Shown: one piece after another, positions 1 through 7,973 of the stretch
Numbering within the stretch: position 1 is the stretch's first letter
How the letters are laid out: the number at the start of each line of letters is the position of its first letter
Origin: Chitinophaga niabensis
GTDB lineage: Bacteria; Bacteroidota; Bacteroidia; Chitinophagales; Chitinophagaceae
Reading direction: 5' to 3'
DNA length: 64,000 nt
Assembly: GCF_039545795.1 (NCBI RefSeq)
Contig: NZ_CP154260.1
Span: 6,267,001-6,331,000, forward strand
Made by a program: the position numbers and the translations under genes
The notes under the pieces: generated by a model
Told to the model about the DNA's origin: nothing
Database searches by the model: none
What the model saw: only the letters and a program-made list of their open reading frames with translations

Positions 1-40
1 TGCTGCATAACAGCGCTGCGCCCATGATCAGTTTCTTCAT
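1..40 (-). CDS. Start of an exported protein, cut by left edge
   Basis: Reading the minus strand from an ATG at 40 gives MKKLIMGAALLCS before the window ends. The two lysines followed by a hydrophobic run look like the start of a Sec or lipoprotein signal peptide (the LLCS could be a lipobox, but the residues after it are out of view). Nothing can be said of the mature protein. It is separated from the acetyltransferase behind it by 62 bp and reads in the same direction. Confidence 0.5.
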   Translation of the reverse strand, partial: MKKLIMGAALLCS

Positions 41-102
41 GCTCAGGTTTAGATTAAAATAAAAGAATGGAGCAAATGTAAAGGATATGGGCCTTACAGC
101 AT

Positions 103-648
103 TCAGGATGATTGATGAGCGGTATCTGCGGCTTCAAATTGTTCACGTGTTATTTCCCAGCGCCATAATTCTCCTGCATCCGTACCATTTACGGCGCCGG
201 CGAAATGAAATCCGTTCTTCTGGAGAACGATCACTGCTGCGTTGTATTCTTCAAGCGTATGGGCGATGACCTTTGTAACATAGGAATGACTAAATGCAAA
301 ACGGATCAGGGTAGCGGCCATTTCAGTAGCGTATCCCTGTTCCCTGTATTCTAAAGCCACTTCATAACCAATTTCTACCACCCCGTCAGGAGAAGGGCGG
401 CCTTTAAAGCCACCGGTACCCACCAGGCGTTTGTCGGTTTTATGAATAGCTAAATAGAAAAACCACCCCAGCAGGGATGGGTCATTGCGTAATTTATCAT
501 AAGCAACCAACACCATTTCAGGATATTCTGTCCACTGTTCTGGTACGTCTATCCCCAACGTTTGGGCTAATGCTTCATTCCCATGCAAAAGCGCTTCAAA
601 GTGTTTCAACGTGCAGGGCAACAACTGTAACCTCAAGGTTTGGATCAT
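103..648 (-). CDS. GNAT family N-acetyltransferase (RimJ/RimL-like)
   Basis: This 181-residue protein has the layout of a single-domain GNAT acetyltransferase of the RimJ/RimL branch, which moves an acetyl group from acetyl-CoA to an amine. The core is visible as LVGTGGFKG (beta strand 3-4), EIGYEVALEYREQGYATEMAATLI (strand 4 plus the pyrophosphate-binding loop, here REQGYA rather than the consensus R/Q-x-x-G-x-G/A) and the late segment AAVIVLQKNGFHFAG, the usual N-A-A...L-x-K-x-G-F motif. The substrate cannot be told from sequence. It lies downstream of the polA terminator and is probably transcribed alone. Confidence 0.85.
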   Translation of the reverse strand: MIQTLRLQLLPCTLKHFEALLHGNEALAQTLGIDVPEQWTEYPEMVLVAYDKLRNDPSLLGWFFYLAIHKTDKRLVGTGGFKGRPSPDGVVEIGYEVALEYREQGYATEMAATLIRFAFSHSYVTKVIAHTLEEYNAAVIVLQKNGFHFAGAVNGTDAGELWRWEITREQFEAADTAHQSS

Positions 649-720
649 AAGCGAAAACTAGTAAAGGATTTTGGGAAAAGCAAGGGGCATGCCAAGAAGA
701 ATTGACAGATTTTAAATGAC

Positions 721-747
721 AAAAAGCCGGGAGAAATTTCTCCCGGC
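721..747 (-). terminator. Rho-independent terminator of polA
   Basis: A perfect 22-nt palindrome (726-747, arm GCCGGGAGAAA) is followed on the minus strand by a T run (A run at 721-725). It lies 19 bp past the polA stop codon. Confidence 0.85.
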
Positions 748-765
748 CCTGGAAAGAAAAAGATG

Positions 766-3576
766 TTAATGCGCTTCCAGCCAGTTTTTGCCGGTTCCGA
801 TCTCAGCTTCTACCGGAACTGCCAAGGGCATGGCATTGCGCATGCCTTCAATGATCAGGGGTTTAATGATCTCCACTTCGTCCAGATGGGCATCAAACAC
901 CAACTCGTCATGCACCTGCAGGATCATTTTGGATTTGAAGTTATGGTCCCGGAAGGTTTTATGCAGGGAGATCATGGCCAGTTTGATCATATCTGCGGCC
1001 GTACCCTGGATGGGCATGTTAATGGCATTCCGTTCTGCGAAACCACGAACCACGGCATTGGAGGAATTGATATCTTTTAACCAGCGTTTGCGGCCCAGCA
1101 ATGTTTGCACATAGCCGGTCTTTTGGGCAAACTTCACCTGGTCTTCCATGTATTTTTTAATGTTGGGATATTGCGCAAAATAGTTATCGATCAGCATTTT
1201 GGCTTCGCCGCGTGCGATGCCCAGGTTTTCACTGAGGCCAAATGCGCTCACGCCGTAAATAATGCCGAAGTTCACACTTTTGGCGTTGCGGCGCATATCA
1301 GAAGAAACGTCTGCAATGTCTACCCCGTATACTTTTGCTGCGGTGGCGGTGTGAATGTCCAGCCCGCTGCGGAAGGCTTCCATCATATTTGCATCCTCAC
1401 TGATGGCGGCAATGATCCGTAATTCTATCTGGGAATAATCCGCGGAAAGTAGTGTGTACTCCTCACTTTTTGGTACAAAAGCTTTCCTTACCTCGCGGCC
1501 CCTTTCTGTACGGATGGGGATGTTCTGGAGATTTGGATTATTGGAGCTGAGTCTGCCCGTTACTGCCACGGCCTGGTTGAAAGAAGTATGTACCCTGTTT
1601 GTACGCGGGTTCAGCATTAAGGGCAGTGCATCCACATAAGTGGATTTCAGTTTGCTCAGTTCCCGGAAGGCCAGGATACTATCTACGATAGGATGTTTGC
1701 TGGCCAGTTTGGTCAGTACATCTTCACCTGTAGCATATTGACCGGTGCGGGTTTTCTTGGCTTTAGGGTCCAGCTGCAATTTGTCAAACAACACTTCGCC
1801 TAATTGTTTGGGAGAAGCCAGGTTAAATCTTACACCCGCCTGCTGGTAAACACTTTCTTCTGATTTGCGGATATCTGTTTCCAGTTCTTTGGAATAGTCT
1901 GCCAGCGCTTTCATATCAATGGCAATACCTTCGTATTCCATATCTGTGAGTACTTTCACCAGCGGGTTCTCCACTTCGTAAAAAACCTTTTCCACATCCT
2001 TTTCTGTGACCAGCGGGAGGAATTTACCTTTCAGTTGCAAAGTAATGTCTGCATCTTCCGCAGCATATTCTTTGATCTTTTCTATTTCCACATCCCGCAT
2101 GGTGCCCTGGCCTTTTCCTTTTTTGCCGATGAGCGTTTCAATGGATACAGGAGCATACTGCAGGTATTGTGCACTCAGCAGGTCCATACTGCGCCGGCCT
2201 TCCGGCTCAATGAGATAATGCGCCAGCATGGTGTCGAACAGTTTTCCTTTCACTTCAATGCCATACCATTTCAGCACGATCATATCATACTTGGTGTTCT
2301 GGCCAATGAAAAGGGCGTCTTCTCTTTCAAATACCTGGCGGAATTTTTCCAGGATCTCTTTTACTACAAACTGATCAGGAGGTAATGGTACATACCATGC
2401 TTCGCCGGGTTTTACGGCAAAGCTCATTCCCACTATTTCTACTGCATTAGCATCTGTTCCCGTAGTTTCTGTATCAAAGCTGATCTCCGGTTCTTTCATC
2501 AGCACGGCGATCAGTTCTGCATGTTTTTCCGGGGTATCTGCAAGATGATAAGTATGCGGTGTATTGTCGATGTTTTTATCTGCCACCAGTCCAACGGATT
2601 CAATGGCTTCAGCAGAGGCCGCAAGGTTTTCAGCAGGAGAGGCGGTAGCATTACCAAAAAGGTCCTGCTGCACCGGTTTTGCTTCTCCGCCGATAGCATT
2701 GAAGGTATCTCCCAGTATGCGTTTGCCTAATGTTTTAAATTCCAGTTCCGCGAAGATCTCAGTCAGTGCTTCCTTGTTCACTTCTGTACAGCAGAAATCT
2801 TCCTCATGAAAATCTACGGGCACATTGGTGATGATGGTAGCGAGTTTTTTGGAGAGGATGGCACTTTCTGTTCCTGCTTTGATCTTTTCGCCCATTTTAC
2901 CGGGGATCTTATCGGCATTGGCGAGGATGTTTTCCAGGGAGCCCCATTCCGCCAATAATTTCATGGCTGTTTTTTCTCCTACGCCGGGGATGCCGGGAAT
3001 GTTGTCCACCGCATCACCCATCAGGCCCAGGATATCTATTACCTGGCTTACATCTTTGATCTGCCAGCGTTCGCATACTTCTTTAGGGCCGAGGATCTCT
3101 TCCTTATTGCCCAGTGCGGGCGGCTTCCAGATGAAAATATTATCTTTTACCAACTGGCCGTAATCTTTATCCGGTGTTACCATGTACACTTCATACCCTT
3201 GTGCGGCAGCCTGCCAGGCAACGGTACCGATGATATCGTCCGCTTCATATCCATCCAGTTCCAGTACCGGAATGTTGAACCCTTCGATGATCCGTTTGAT
3301 ATCGGGGATGGAAGAAATGATATCTTCCGGGGCTTCTTCCCGGTTGGCTTTGTAATCAGCAAAATCCGTGTGGCGTTCGGTAGGGGCATGTGTGTCAAAA
3401 GCCACGGCAATGTGTGTGGGTTTTTCTTTGTTCAGGAGGTCCAGCAGGGTAGAGGTAAATCCAAACTGGGCGTTGGTGTTACGTCCTTTACTGGTGAGCC
3501 TTGGGCTTCTGATCAATGCATAATAGGCGCGATAGATAAGCGCCATGGCGTCTAATAAAAAGAGTTTCTTGCTCAT
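766..3576 (-). CDS. polA: DNA polymerase I
   Basis: At 936 residues this is a full-length family A polymerase with all three domains. The N-terminal 5'-3' exonuclease (about residues 1-290) shows the acidic-cluster and helix-hairpin-helix segments (ELDGYEADDIIG, GDAVDNIPGIPGVGEKTA). The central 3'-5' proofreading domain keeps its metal ligands: FDTETTG (DxE), GQNTKYDM and the YAAED motif, so proofreading should be active, unlike in some family members. The polymerase domain carries motif A DYSQIELR, motif B RRNAKSVNFGIIYG and motif C QVHDELVFD. It works in Okazaki-fragment processing and repair synthesis. It is divergent from the ArsC-like gene (56 bp between the starts) and has its own terminator. 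Confidence 0.98.
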   Translation of the reverse strand: MSKKLFLLDAMALIYRAYYALIRSPRLTSKGRNTNAQFGFTSTLLDLLNKEKPTHIAVAFDTHAPTERHTDFADYKANREEAPEDIISSIPDIKRIIEGFNIPVLELDGYEADDIIGTVAWQAAAQGYEVYMVTPDKDYGQLVKDNIFIWKPPALGNKEEILGPKEVCERWQIKDVSQVIDILGLMGDAVDNIPGIPGVGEKTAMKLLAEWGSLENILANADKIPGKMGEKIKAGTESAILSKKLATIITNVPVDFHEEDFCCTEVNKEALTEIFAELEFKTLGKRILGDTFNAIGGEAKPVQQDLFGNATASPAENLAASAEAIESVGLVADKNIDNTPHTYHLADTPEKHAELIAVLMKEPEISFDTETTGTDANAVEIVGMSFAVKPGEAWYVPLPPDQFVVKEILEKFRQVFEREDALFIGQNTKYDMIVLKWYGIEVKGKLFDTMLAHYLIEPEGRRSMDLLSAQYLQYAPVSIETLIGKKGKGQGTMRDVEIEKIKEYAAEDADITLQLKGKFLPLVTEKDVEKVFYEVENPLVKVLTDMEYEGIAIDMKALADYSKELETDIRKSEESVYQQAGVRFNLASPKQLGEVLFDKLQLDPKAKKTRTGQYATGEDVLTKLASKHPIVDSILAFRELSKLKSTYVDALPLMLNPRTNRVHTSFNQAVAVTGRLSSNNPNLQNIPIRTERGREVRKAFVPKSEEYTLLSADYSQIELRIIAAISEDANMMEAFRSGLDIHTATAAKVYGVDIADVSSDMRRNAKSVNFGIIYGVSAFGLSENLGIARGEAKMLIDNYFAQYPNIKKYMEDQVKFAQKTGYVQTLLGRKRWLKDINSSNAVVRGFAERNAINMPIQGTAADMIKLAMISLHKTFRDHNFKSKMILQVHDELVFDAHLDEVEIIKPLIIEGMRNAMPLAVPVEAEIGTGKNWLEAH

Positions 3577-3619
3577 TCGGTAAAAGTAAACAATTACCTA
3601 TTCGCAAGATCATATTACC

Positions 3620-3627
3620 TAATTTTG
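3620..3627 (+). promoter_or_regulatory. -7 promoter box for the ArsC/Spx-like gene
   Basis: TAATTTTG matches the Bacteroidota -7 consensus TAnnTTTG exactly and ends only 5 nt before the ATG at 3633. If used, transcription would start at or next to the start codon, giving a leaderless mRNA. No clear -33 TTG was found. Confidence 0.45.
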
Positions 3628-3632
3628 CGGCC

Positions 3633-3983
3633 ATGAAAAGGATTTATTATTTGTCGAGCTGCAGTACATGCAAACGGATCCTGGATGAAACGGATGCTGT
3701 AGGAAAGGGCTATGCATTACAGGATATCAAGAAGGACAAGATCACACCGGAGCAGTTGGACGATATGCGTAAACTGGCGGGGAGTTATGAAGCATTGTTC
3801 AGCCGCCGTTCTCAGAAATACAAACCGATGGGCCTGGCGGAAAGAGAATTAACAGAGGACGATTACCGTTCCCTTATACTGGAAGAATACACTTTCCTGA
3901 AACGGCCGGTAACTATTATCGGGAAGAAAATATTTGTGGGGAGTGAGAAAAAGACGGTGGAATCACTGAAAGAAACCATCTGA
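3633..3983 (+). CDS. ArsC/Spx-fold thioredoxin-like protein
   Basis: This 116-residue protein has the ArsC/Spx fold: an N-terminal strand followed by SSCSTCKR with a CxxC (Cys10, Cys13), then an ALQDIKKDKITPEQL segment and a C-terminal RPVTIIGKKIFVG stretch that matches the cis-proline loop region (RPV) of ArsC-family proteins. Relatives include arsenate reductase, Spx-type regulators and YffB. Nothing around it concerns arsenic (no arsR, arsB or acr3), so arsenate reduction should not be assumed; a thiol-redox or glutathione-type role is equally possible. Convergent with the glycosyltransferase, 34 bp apart. Confidence 0.8.
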   Translation: MKRIYYLSSCSTCKRILDETDAVGKGYALQDIKKDKITPEQLDDMRKLAGSYEALFSRRSQKYKPMGLAERELTEDDYRSLILEEYTFLKRPVTIIGKKIFVGSEKKTVESLKETI

Positions 3984-4017
3984 TCTTTCGTTAATCAATT
4001 CCAAATGCGTTAAAATC

Positions 4018-5118
4018 TTAAAGTGTTTTCGCGAAGGTTTGCACCACTTTTTTATAGGCTTCCATGTCCTGCCCATGTTGAAAAGTGGTGAAAGGGAATG
4101 TTTTTACAGCCTCCAGTGCTTTTTGCAGGTTGAACTGGTGTTGCGGCAGGCTGTAGAAGTAACCTTTCTCCATTAGATATTTCCCCAGGTACTCCTGTTC
4201 AGATTGGCCGGGAGTGGGGATAAGAATGGCTTTCTTATTGAGTTTGGCGAGGTCCATGAGGGTCGTATAACCGGAGCGGCTTAATACCATATCCGATGCC
4301 AGCATGGCTTCGTTCAGTTCTTTTGCGCCCAGGTGGCTCACCTGGAAAACCCCGGGGGCGATCTCTCTCTTTTCCGCCTGGTCCGGCCGGCCGCTGACGA
4401 TCAGGGCTTTCATGCCCGGAATTTGCTTAACCTGTGCCAGCAGCAGTTCTTCGAGGTTTGTGCGTTGAGGCTCGGGCCCGGAAATTAATGCCAGCAGGTC
4501 GTATTTCTTTTCCACATTATCCATGGGCACAAAACGGGAAAGGCAGCCCAGGTAAGTGGTGTGTTCCGGCAGCGTGCCGGGATGTGCCAAAACCCCGCTT
4601 AGATTGGGTTCCCCGGCAAAATCGGGGATCCAGCAGGCAGCGTAACGGTTGATGTATTTATAATTGATCTTTTGCAGCAGGCGCTCGGTGATACCGCCAA
4701 AGGGGGTTTTAATGAGCAGCTGGTGAGAGATGAACACACAGGGAATATCAGGATGATAGAGACCGAAACGGTTGTCTGATATCACGGCATCTATGCCAAG
4801 ATCCGCCACCGTCTTACGTAACCAGGCCTGTTCATAACGAACGGCCTTCCAGATCTTAGGGATCTGCTGTATTATTTTCAAGCCAAAAAAGAGGCCTTTC
4901 TGAGAGTATTGAATTTGATAACCGGGAAGGGGTAGAATGTTGATCTGCGGGAATTCCCGGGAAAGCAGGGCGGCGTGTTTTCCTTCCGCCGCAATAAGTA
5001 CTTCACAACCAGCGTTTAATAGTTCATGGATCAGCGGGATGTCGCGCGTGGCGTGGCCTAGACCCCAATCCAATGGTACAACGAGAACTTTTTTCTGCAC
5101 AAGGGTGTGTGTGGACAA
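4018..5118 (-). CDS. MurG-like (GT28-type) glycosyltransferase
   Basis: The 366-residue protein begins with VLVVPLDWGLGHATRDIPLI, the glycine/histidine-rich loop of GT-B enzymes in the MurG/GT28 group, and has a second Rossmann-like half from about residue 200 (LLALISGPEPQRT) ending in ASDMVLSRSGYTTLMDLAKLNKKAILIPTPGQSEQEYLG, the typical nucleotide-sugar binding region with the acidic residues shifted to E/Q. There are no membrane segments or signal peptide, so it should be cytosolic or peripherally bound. It is too different in the N-terminal half and in context (no mur genes) to be MurG itself. Donor and acceptor are unknown. Confidence 0.82.
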   Translation of the reverse strand: MSTHTLVQKKVLVVPLDWGLGHATRDIPLIHELLNAGCEVLIAAEGKHAALLSREFPQINILPLPGYQIQYSQKGLFFGLKIIQQIPKIWKAVRYEQAWLRKTVADLGIDAVISDNRFGLYHPDIPCVFISHQLLIKTPFGGITERLLQKINYKYINRYAACWIPDFAGEPNLSGVLAHPGTLPEHTTYLGCLSRFVPMDNVEKKYDLLALISGPEPQRTNLEELLLAQVKQIPGMKALIVSGRPDQAEKREIAPGVFQVSHLGAKELNEAMLASDMVLSRSGYTTLMDLAKLNKKAILIPTPGQSEQEYLGKYLMEKGYFYSLPQHQFNLQKALEAVKTFPFTTFQHGQDMEAYKKVVQTFAKTL

Positions 5119-5233
5119 ATAATTAGAAATTTTATGCGAAAATAGCTTAATTTAGAAATGACCATTGTTAAGAAACGGTAAACTCTTTTAAGCTGGCAAA
5201 TGCAATATTCAATAAGTTTTTTTATAATGCACT

Positions 5234-5359
5234 ATGAAAAAGTTTAAATGGGGTTTTATCTTCTTATTTATGGTTAGCTTAATGTGGCAAGGTTGCAGCG
5301 TGTTGAAAAAGAATGATTGTGGTTGCCCGCCGATGCAGAAAGGGCGGATGAAACATTAG
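5234..5359 (+). CDS. Very small lipoprotein (41 aa)
   Basis: An ATG at 5234 opens a 41-residue frame starting MKKFKWGFIFLFMVSLMWQGC. The basic start, hydrophobic run and WQGC at residues 18-21 look like a lipoprotein signal with Cys21 as the lipid site. The mature part is only about 20 residues and contains CGCPPM, a cysteine/proline motif I associate with tiny lipoproteins of Bacteroidota, but I know of no function. Stop at 5357-5359. The short length makes this tentative, but the signal-peptide character argues for a real gene. Confidence 0.6.
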   Translation: MKKFKWGFIFLFMVSLMWQGCSVLKKNDCGCPPMQKGRMKH

Positions 5360-5468
5360 AAGACAAGACTAGCACACTCTATACCGGAAGCCATCCTTGA
5401 GAAACCGAAATGTGGGGGAAACACGTTATCGAAAAATATGTCAACAACAAATAAAACAATCAATTAGC

Positions 5469-5717
5469 ATGAAGCCTGTAGAGAGGGATTTACTCATCTT
5501 GCTACATGAAGATCGTTACAACGAGCAGGAGATCCAGCATGAGGTTAAGCAGATCAGCGATATGTTATCGTTGGTAGAAACTATGGATTACCTCGCCCGT
5601 GCAACAGAAGTAGCAGACTGCAATAAACACCGTGTTAGCAGTAAACGCCGCATCCTGGAACGAGCCTTCTTTCGTAAAGAGCCAAAAGCATTTGAGTTCA
5701 TCGTCCACAAAAACTGA
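5469..5717 (+). CDS. Small uncharacterised helical protein
   Basis: Starting at the ATG at 5469 gives 82 residues (MKPVERDLLILLHED...); an upstream TTG at 5397 would add 24 residues of poor, polar sequence and is less likely. The protein is charged and predicted by eye to be helical, with no signal peptide or membrane segment and a basic C-terminal half (KHRVSSKRRILERAFFRK). I do not recognise the family. It could bind nucleic acid on charge grounds alone, which is weak evidence. It stands alone between the tiny lipoprotein and the arginase-like operon. Confidence 0.5.
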   Translation: MKPVERDLLILLHEDRYNEQEIQHEVKQISDMLSLVETMDYLARATEVADCNKHRVSSKRRILERAFFRKEPKAFEFIVHKN

Positions 5718-5825
5718 TCGTAACATTTCATCCCTGTCCGGTAGTATTTCCTACCCGATTGCCTACTGCCCTCCAACCTATACACCAGCGATTAATTAAA
5801 CCGGAAAACATTCCATAGCACTCGC

Positions 5826-5846
5826 AATGTTCATTTTATGAACGTT
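5826..5846. promoter_or_regulatory. Operator-like inverted repeat upstream of the arginase-like operon
   Basis: AATGTTCAT, a TTT spacer and ATGAACGTT form a near-perfect inverted repeat with 9-nt arms. It sits about 35 bp upstream of the -7 box at 5880, where a regulator could bind; it could also just be a small hairpin. Confidence 0.3.
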
Positions 5847-5879
5847 AACTTCTTATGCTATGAATTAAATTTCTTCTTG

Positions 5880-5887
5880 TAGATTTG
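5880..5887 (+). promoter_or_regulatory. -7 promoter box for the arginase-like operon
   Basis: TAGATTTG is an exact TAnnTTTG match 22 bp before the ATG at 5910, leaving a leader of roughly 15-18 nt. Confidence 0.45.
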
Positions 5888-5909
5888 CGAGCAAACAATA
5901 TCCGTTGTG

Positions 5910-7049
5910 ATGATAGACTTTTCGCACCTGCAGGATTTTCTTACGCCTGTTTCCAAAACACAATTGCATGATGATGAAGAATACGACGATCTGCAGATCG
6001 GCCGTACGATAGACCTGTATGAAGAAGAAAATATCCCTGACCTGGATACGGCGGACATTATCTTATTAGGTGCGGGCGAAGAAAGAGGTAACGGCACCAT
6101 CAGTGGCGGCAACGCAACCCCGGATGCTATCCGCCGCGAATTTTACAGGCTGTATCACTGGCATAAAGATGTACGCCTTGCTGATGCAGGCAACCTCATT
6201 GCCGGCCGCAGTCTTACAGATTCTTATGCTGCACTCAAAAGTGTGCTTACAGAACTGATCGATGCCGGAAAAACAGTGATCATACTCGGCGGCTCTCATG
6301 ATCTTACTTACGCACAATACCAGGCTTATGCCGGCAAAAAATACATCATTGAAGTAACGGTGGCAGATGCGTTGATAGACCTCCAGGAAAACTCTCCTGT
6401 ACGCTCCCAGCGCTTCCTGCTGGATATGTTCATGGAACAGCCCAACTATATCCGCCACTATAACCATATCGGCTTCCAGAGTTATTTTGTACAGCCCCGC
6501 ATGCTGGAAACACTGGATAAATTACGCTTCGATTGTTTCCGCCTCGGCAATGTGCGCGAGAATATGGAAGACATAGAACCTGTACTCCGCAATACCGATC
6601 TTTTTAGTGTGGATGTTAATATGATCAAATATACAGATGCCCCGGCCAATTCTCTTTCTCCGAACGGATTCAGCGGAGAAGAAGCCTGCGCACTTTCCCG
6701 TTATGCGGGCATGAGTTCGCAGCTCAGTACCTATGGTATTTTCGGATATAATGCGGCAAAGGATAAAGACAACCTTACCGCCAAACAGATCTCTCAAATG
6801 CTGTGGTACTTTATGGACGGCAGATCTGTAAAGAACAAAGAAGCCCTTTTAACAGAACGTGAATCTTTCCTCGAATTTCACATCGCATTTGCAGACATCG
6901 ATACCGTTTTCCTGAAGAGTAAAAAAACAGGCAGATGGTGGATGCAATTGCCGGATAAAACATTTGCGCCCTGCGCCTACAGTGATTACCTGCGGGCCAG
7001 CAACAATGAAATTCCGGAACGCTGGATGCGGAGCCAGGAAAGACTTTAA
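5910..7049 (+). CDS. Arginase/formimidoylglutamase-fold protein with altered metal site
   Basis: The ATG at 5910 is preferred over the GTG just before it, giving 379 residues. The ureohydrolase fold is clear: ILLGAGEERGNG, then GNATPDAIRREFY, IILGGSHDLTY (His130, Asp131) and the closing half. But the manganese ligands are not intact. The usual DAHxD appears as DALID (Asp153, Leu155, Asp157), so the histidine is lost, and the usual SxDxD appears as SVDVN (Asp235, Asn237), so the last aspartate is lost. A normal two-manganese hydrolase seems unlikely; the protein may be a non-catalytic or one-metal relative. It is the first gene of a tight run with the YitT-type gene 9 bp behind it. Confidence 0.82.
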   Translation: MIDFSHLQDFLTPVSKTQLHDDEEYDDLQIGRTIDLYEEENIPDLDTADIILLGAGEERGNGTISGGNATPDAIRREFYRLYHWHKDVRLADAGNLIAGRSLTDSYAALKSVLTELIDAGKTVIILGGSHDLTYAQYQAYAGKKYIIEVTVADALIDLQENSPVRSQRFLLDMFMEQPNYIRHYNHIGFQSYFVQPRMLETLDKLRFDCFRLGNVRENMEDIEPVLRNTDLFSVDVNMIKYTDAPANSLSPNGFSGEEACALSRYAGMSSQLSTYGIFGYNAAKDKDNLTAKQISQMLWYFMDGRSVKNKEALLTERESFLEFHIAFADIDTVFLKSKKTGRWWMQLPDKTFAPCAYSDYLRASNNEIPERWMRSQERL

Positions 7050-7058
7050 AACACAACT

Positions 7059-7952
7059 ATGGTCACTACCCGCAGAGCAAGGGCGGTACGGTTAAACCTC
7101 ATTCAGAATTCGCAGGATGCAGCATTGATAGCTATTGGTGTGCTCCTTGCCAGTATCGGGCTGAGAGGTTTCCTGCTGCCGAATGGATTCCTCGATGGAG
7201 GCGTAACGGGAATTTCGCTGTTGGTGAACAGGCTCACCGGCTGGTCTTTTTCCGTATTACTCATCTTGATCAATGCCCCTTTTATTTTGCTGGCGTATAA
7301 ACAGCTTTCCAAAAGGTTCACCATTAAAACCATTGCGGCTATTATAGGCCTGGCCACCTGCCTGGTGCTCATAAAGGTCCCTACCTTCACACAGGATAAA
7401 TTGCTGATCGCCATCTTTGGCGGATTCTTCCTGGGAGCGGGGATCGGCATGTCTATCCGGGGAGGTGCCGTATTGGATGGAACGGAAGTACTGGCGCTTT
7501 ATATCAACCGCAAAACCGTATTGTCTGTAGGCGAAGTGATCATGTATTTTAACGTGCTGCTTTTTGGAGTGGCCGCGGTACTGATTAATGTGGAAACAGC
7601 CATGTATGCGATGCTCACTTATTTTTCCGCCTCCAAAACCGTGGATTTTGTGATCCAGGGTTTTGAAGAATATATTGCGCTCACTATTATCTCAGAAAAA
7701 AGTGAACTGATCCGAAAAACCCTAACACTGAAATTAAAAAAAGGGGTTACCGTGTTCAAAGGCAAGAGTGGCTTTGGTAAGCGGGGTCAAAAAAATGAAG
7801 AGATCGACATCGTGTATACTGTTGTTACCCGCCTGGAGGTACATAATATCATAGATGAGATTGAAAGAATCGATGAAAAAGCGTTTATTGTGCAACACAA
7901 TATTAACGACACACGTGGCGGGATGATAAAAAAACGCGCCACACATCATTAA
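7059..7952 (+). CDS. YitT family membrane protein (DUF161 + DUF2179)
   Basis: This 297-residue protein has about five hydrophobic helices (residues 20-215, e.g. GVLLASIGLRGFLL, FSVLLILINAPFILLAY, LIAIFGGFFLGAGIGM) followed by a soluble C-terminal domain (about 215-290) that starts LTIISEKSELIRK and contains VTVFKGKSGFGK, the DUF2179 signature. YitT relatives sit in the inner membrane and the C-terminal domain is thought to bind a small ligand; no transported substrate is known. Nine bp behind the arginase-like gene and 21 bp before the esterase, so probably one operon. Confidence 0.9.
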   Translation: MVTTRRARAVRLNLIQNSQDAALIAIGVLLASIGLRGFLLPNGFLDGGVTGISLLVNRLTGWSFSVLLILINAPFILLAYKQLSKRFTIKTIAAIIGLATCLVLIKVPTFTQDKLLIAIFGGFFLGAGIGMSIRGGAVLDGTEVLALYINRKTVLSVGEVIMYFNVLLFGVAAVLINVETAMYAMLTYFSASKTVDFVIQGFEEYIALTIISEKSELIRKTLTLKLKKGVTVFKGKSGFGKRGQKNEEIDIVYTVVTRLEVHNIIDEIERIDEKAFIVQHNINDTRGGMIKKRATHH

Positions 7953-7973
7953 TCCACTCTTCAATTGTACCAC

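Noticed and set aside
3633..3983. Arsenate reductase
   Set aside because: Fold fits but no ars genes are near, so only the fold is claimed.
4018..5118. MurG
   Set aside because: Motifs are GT28-like, but no mur/fts context and the acceptor-binding half differs.
5397..5468. Upstream TTG start for the 82-aa protein
   Set aside because: The added residues are polar and look unconserved; ATG at 5469 is simpler.
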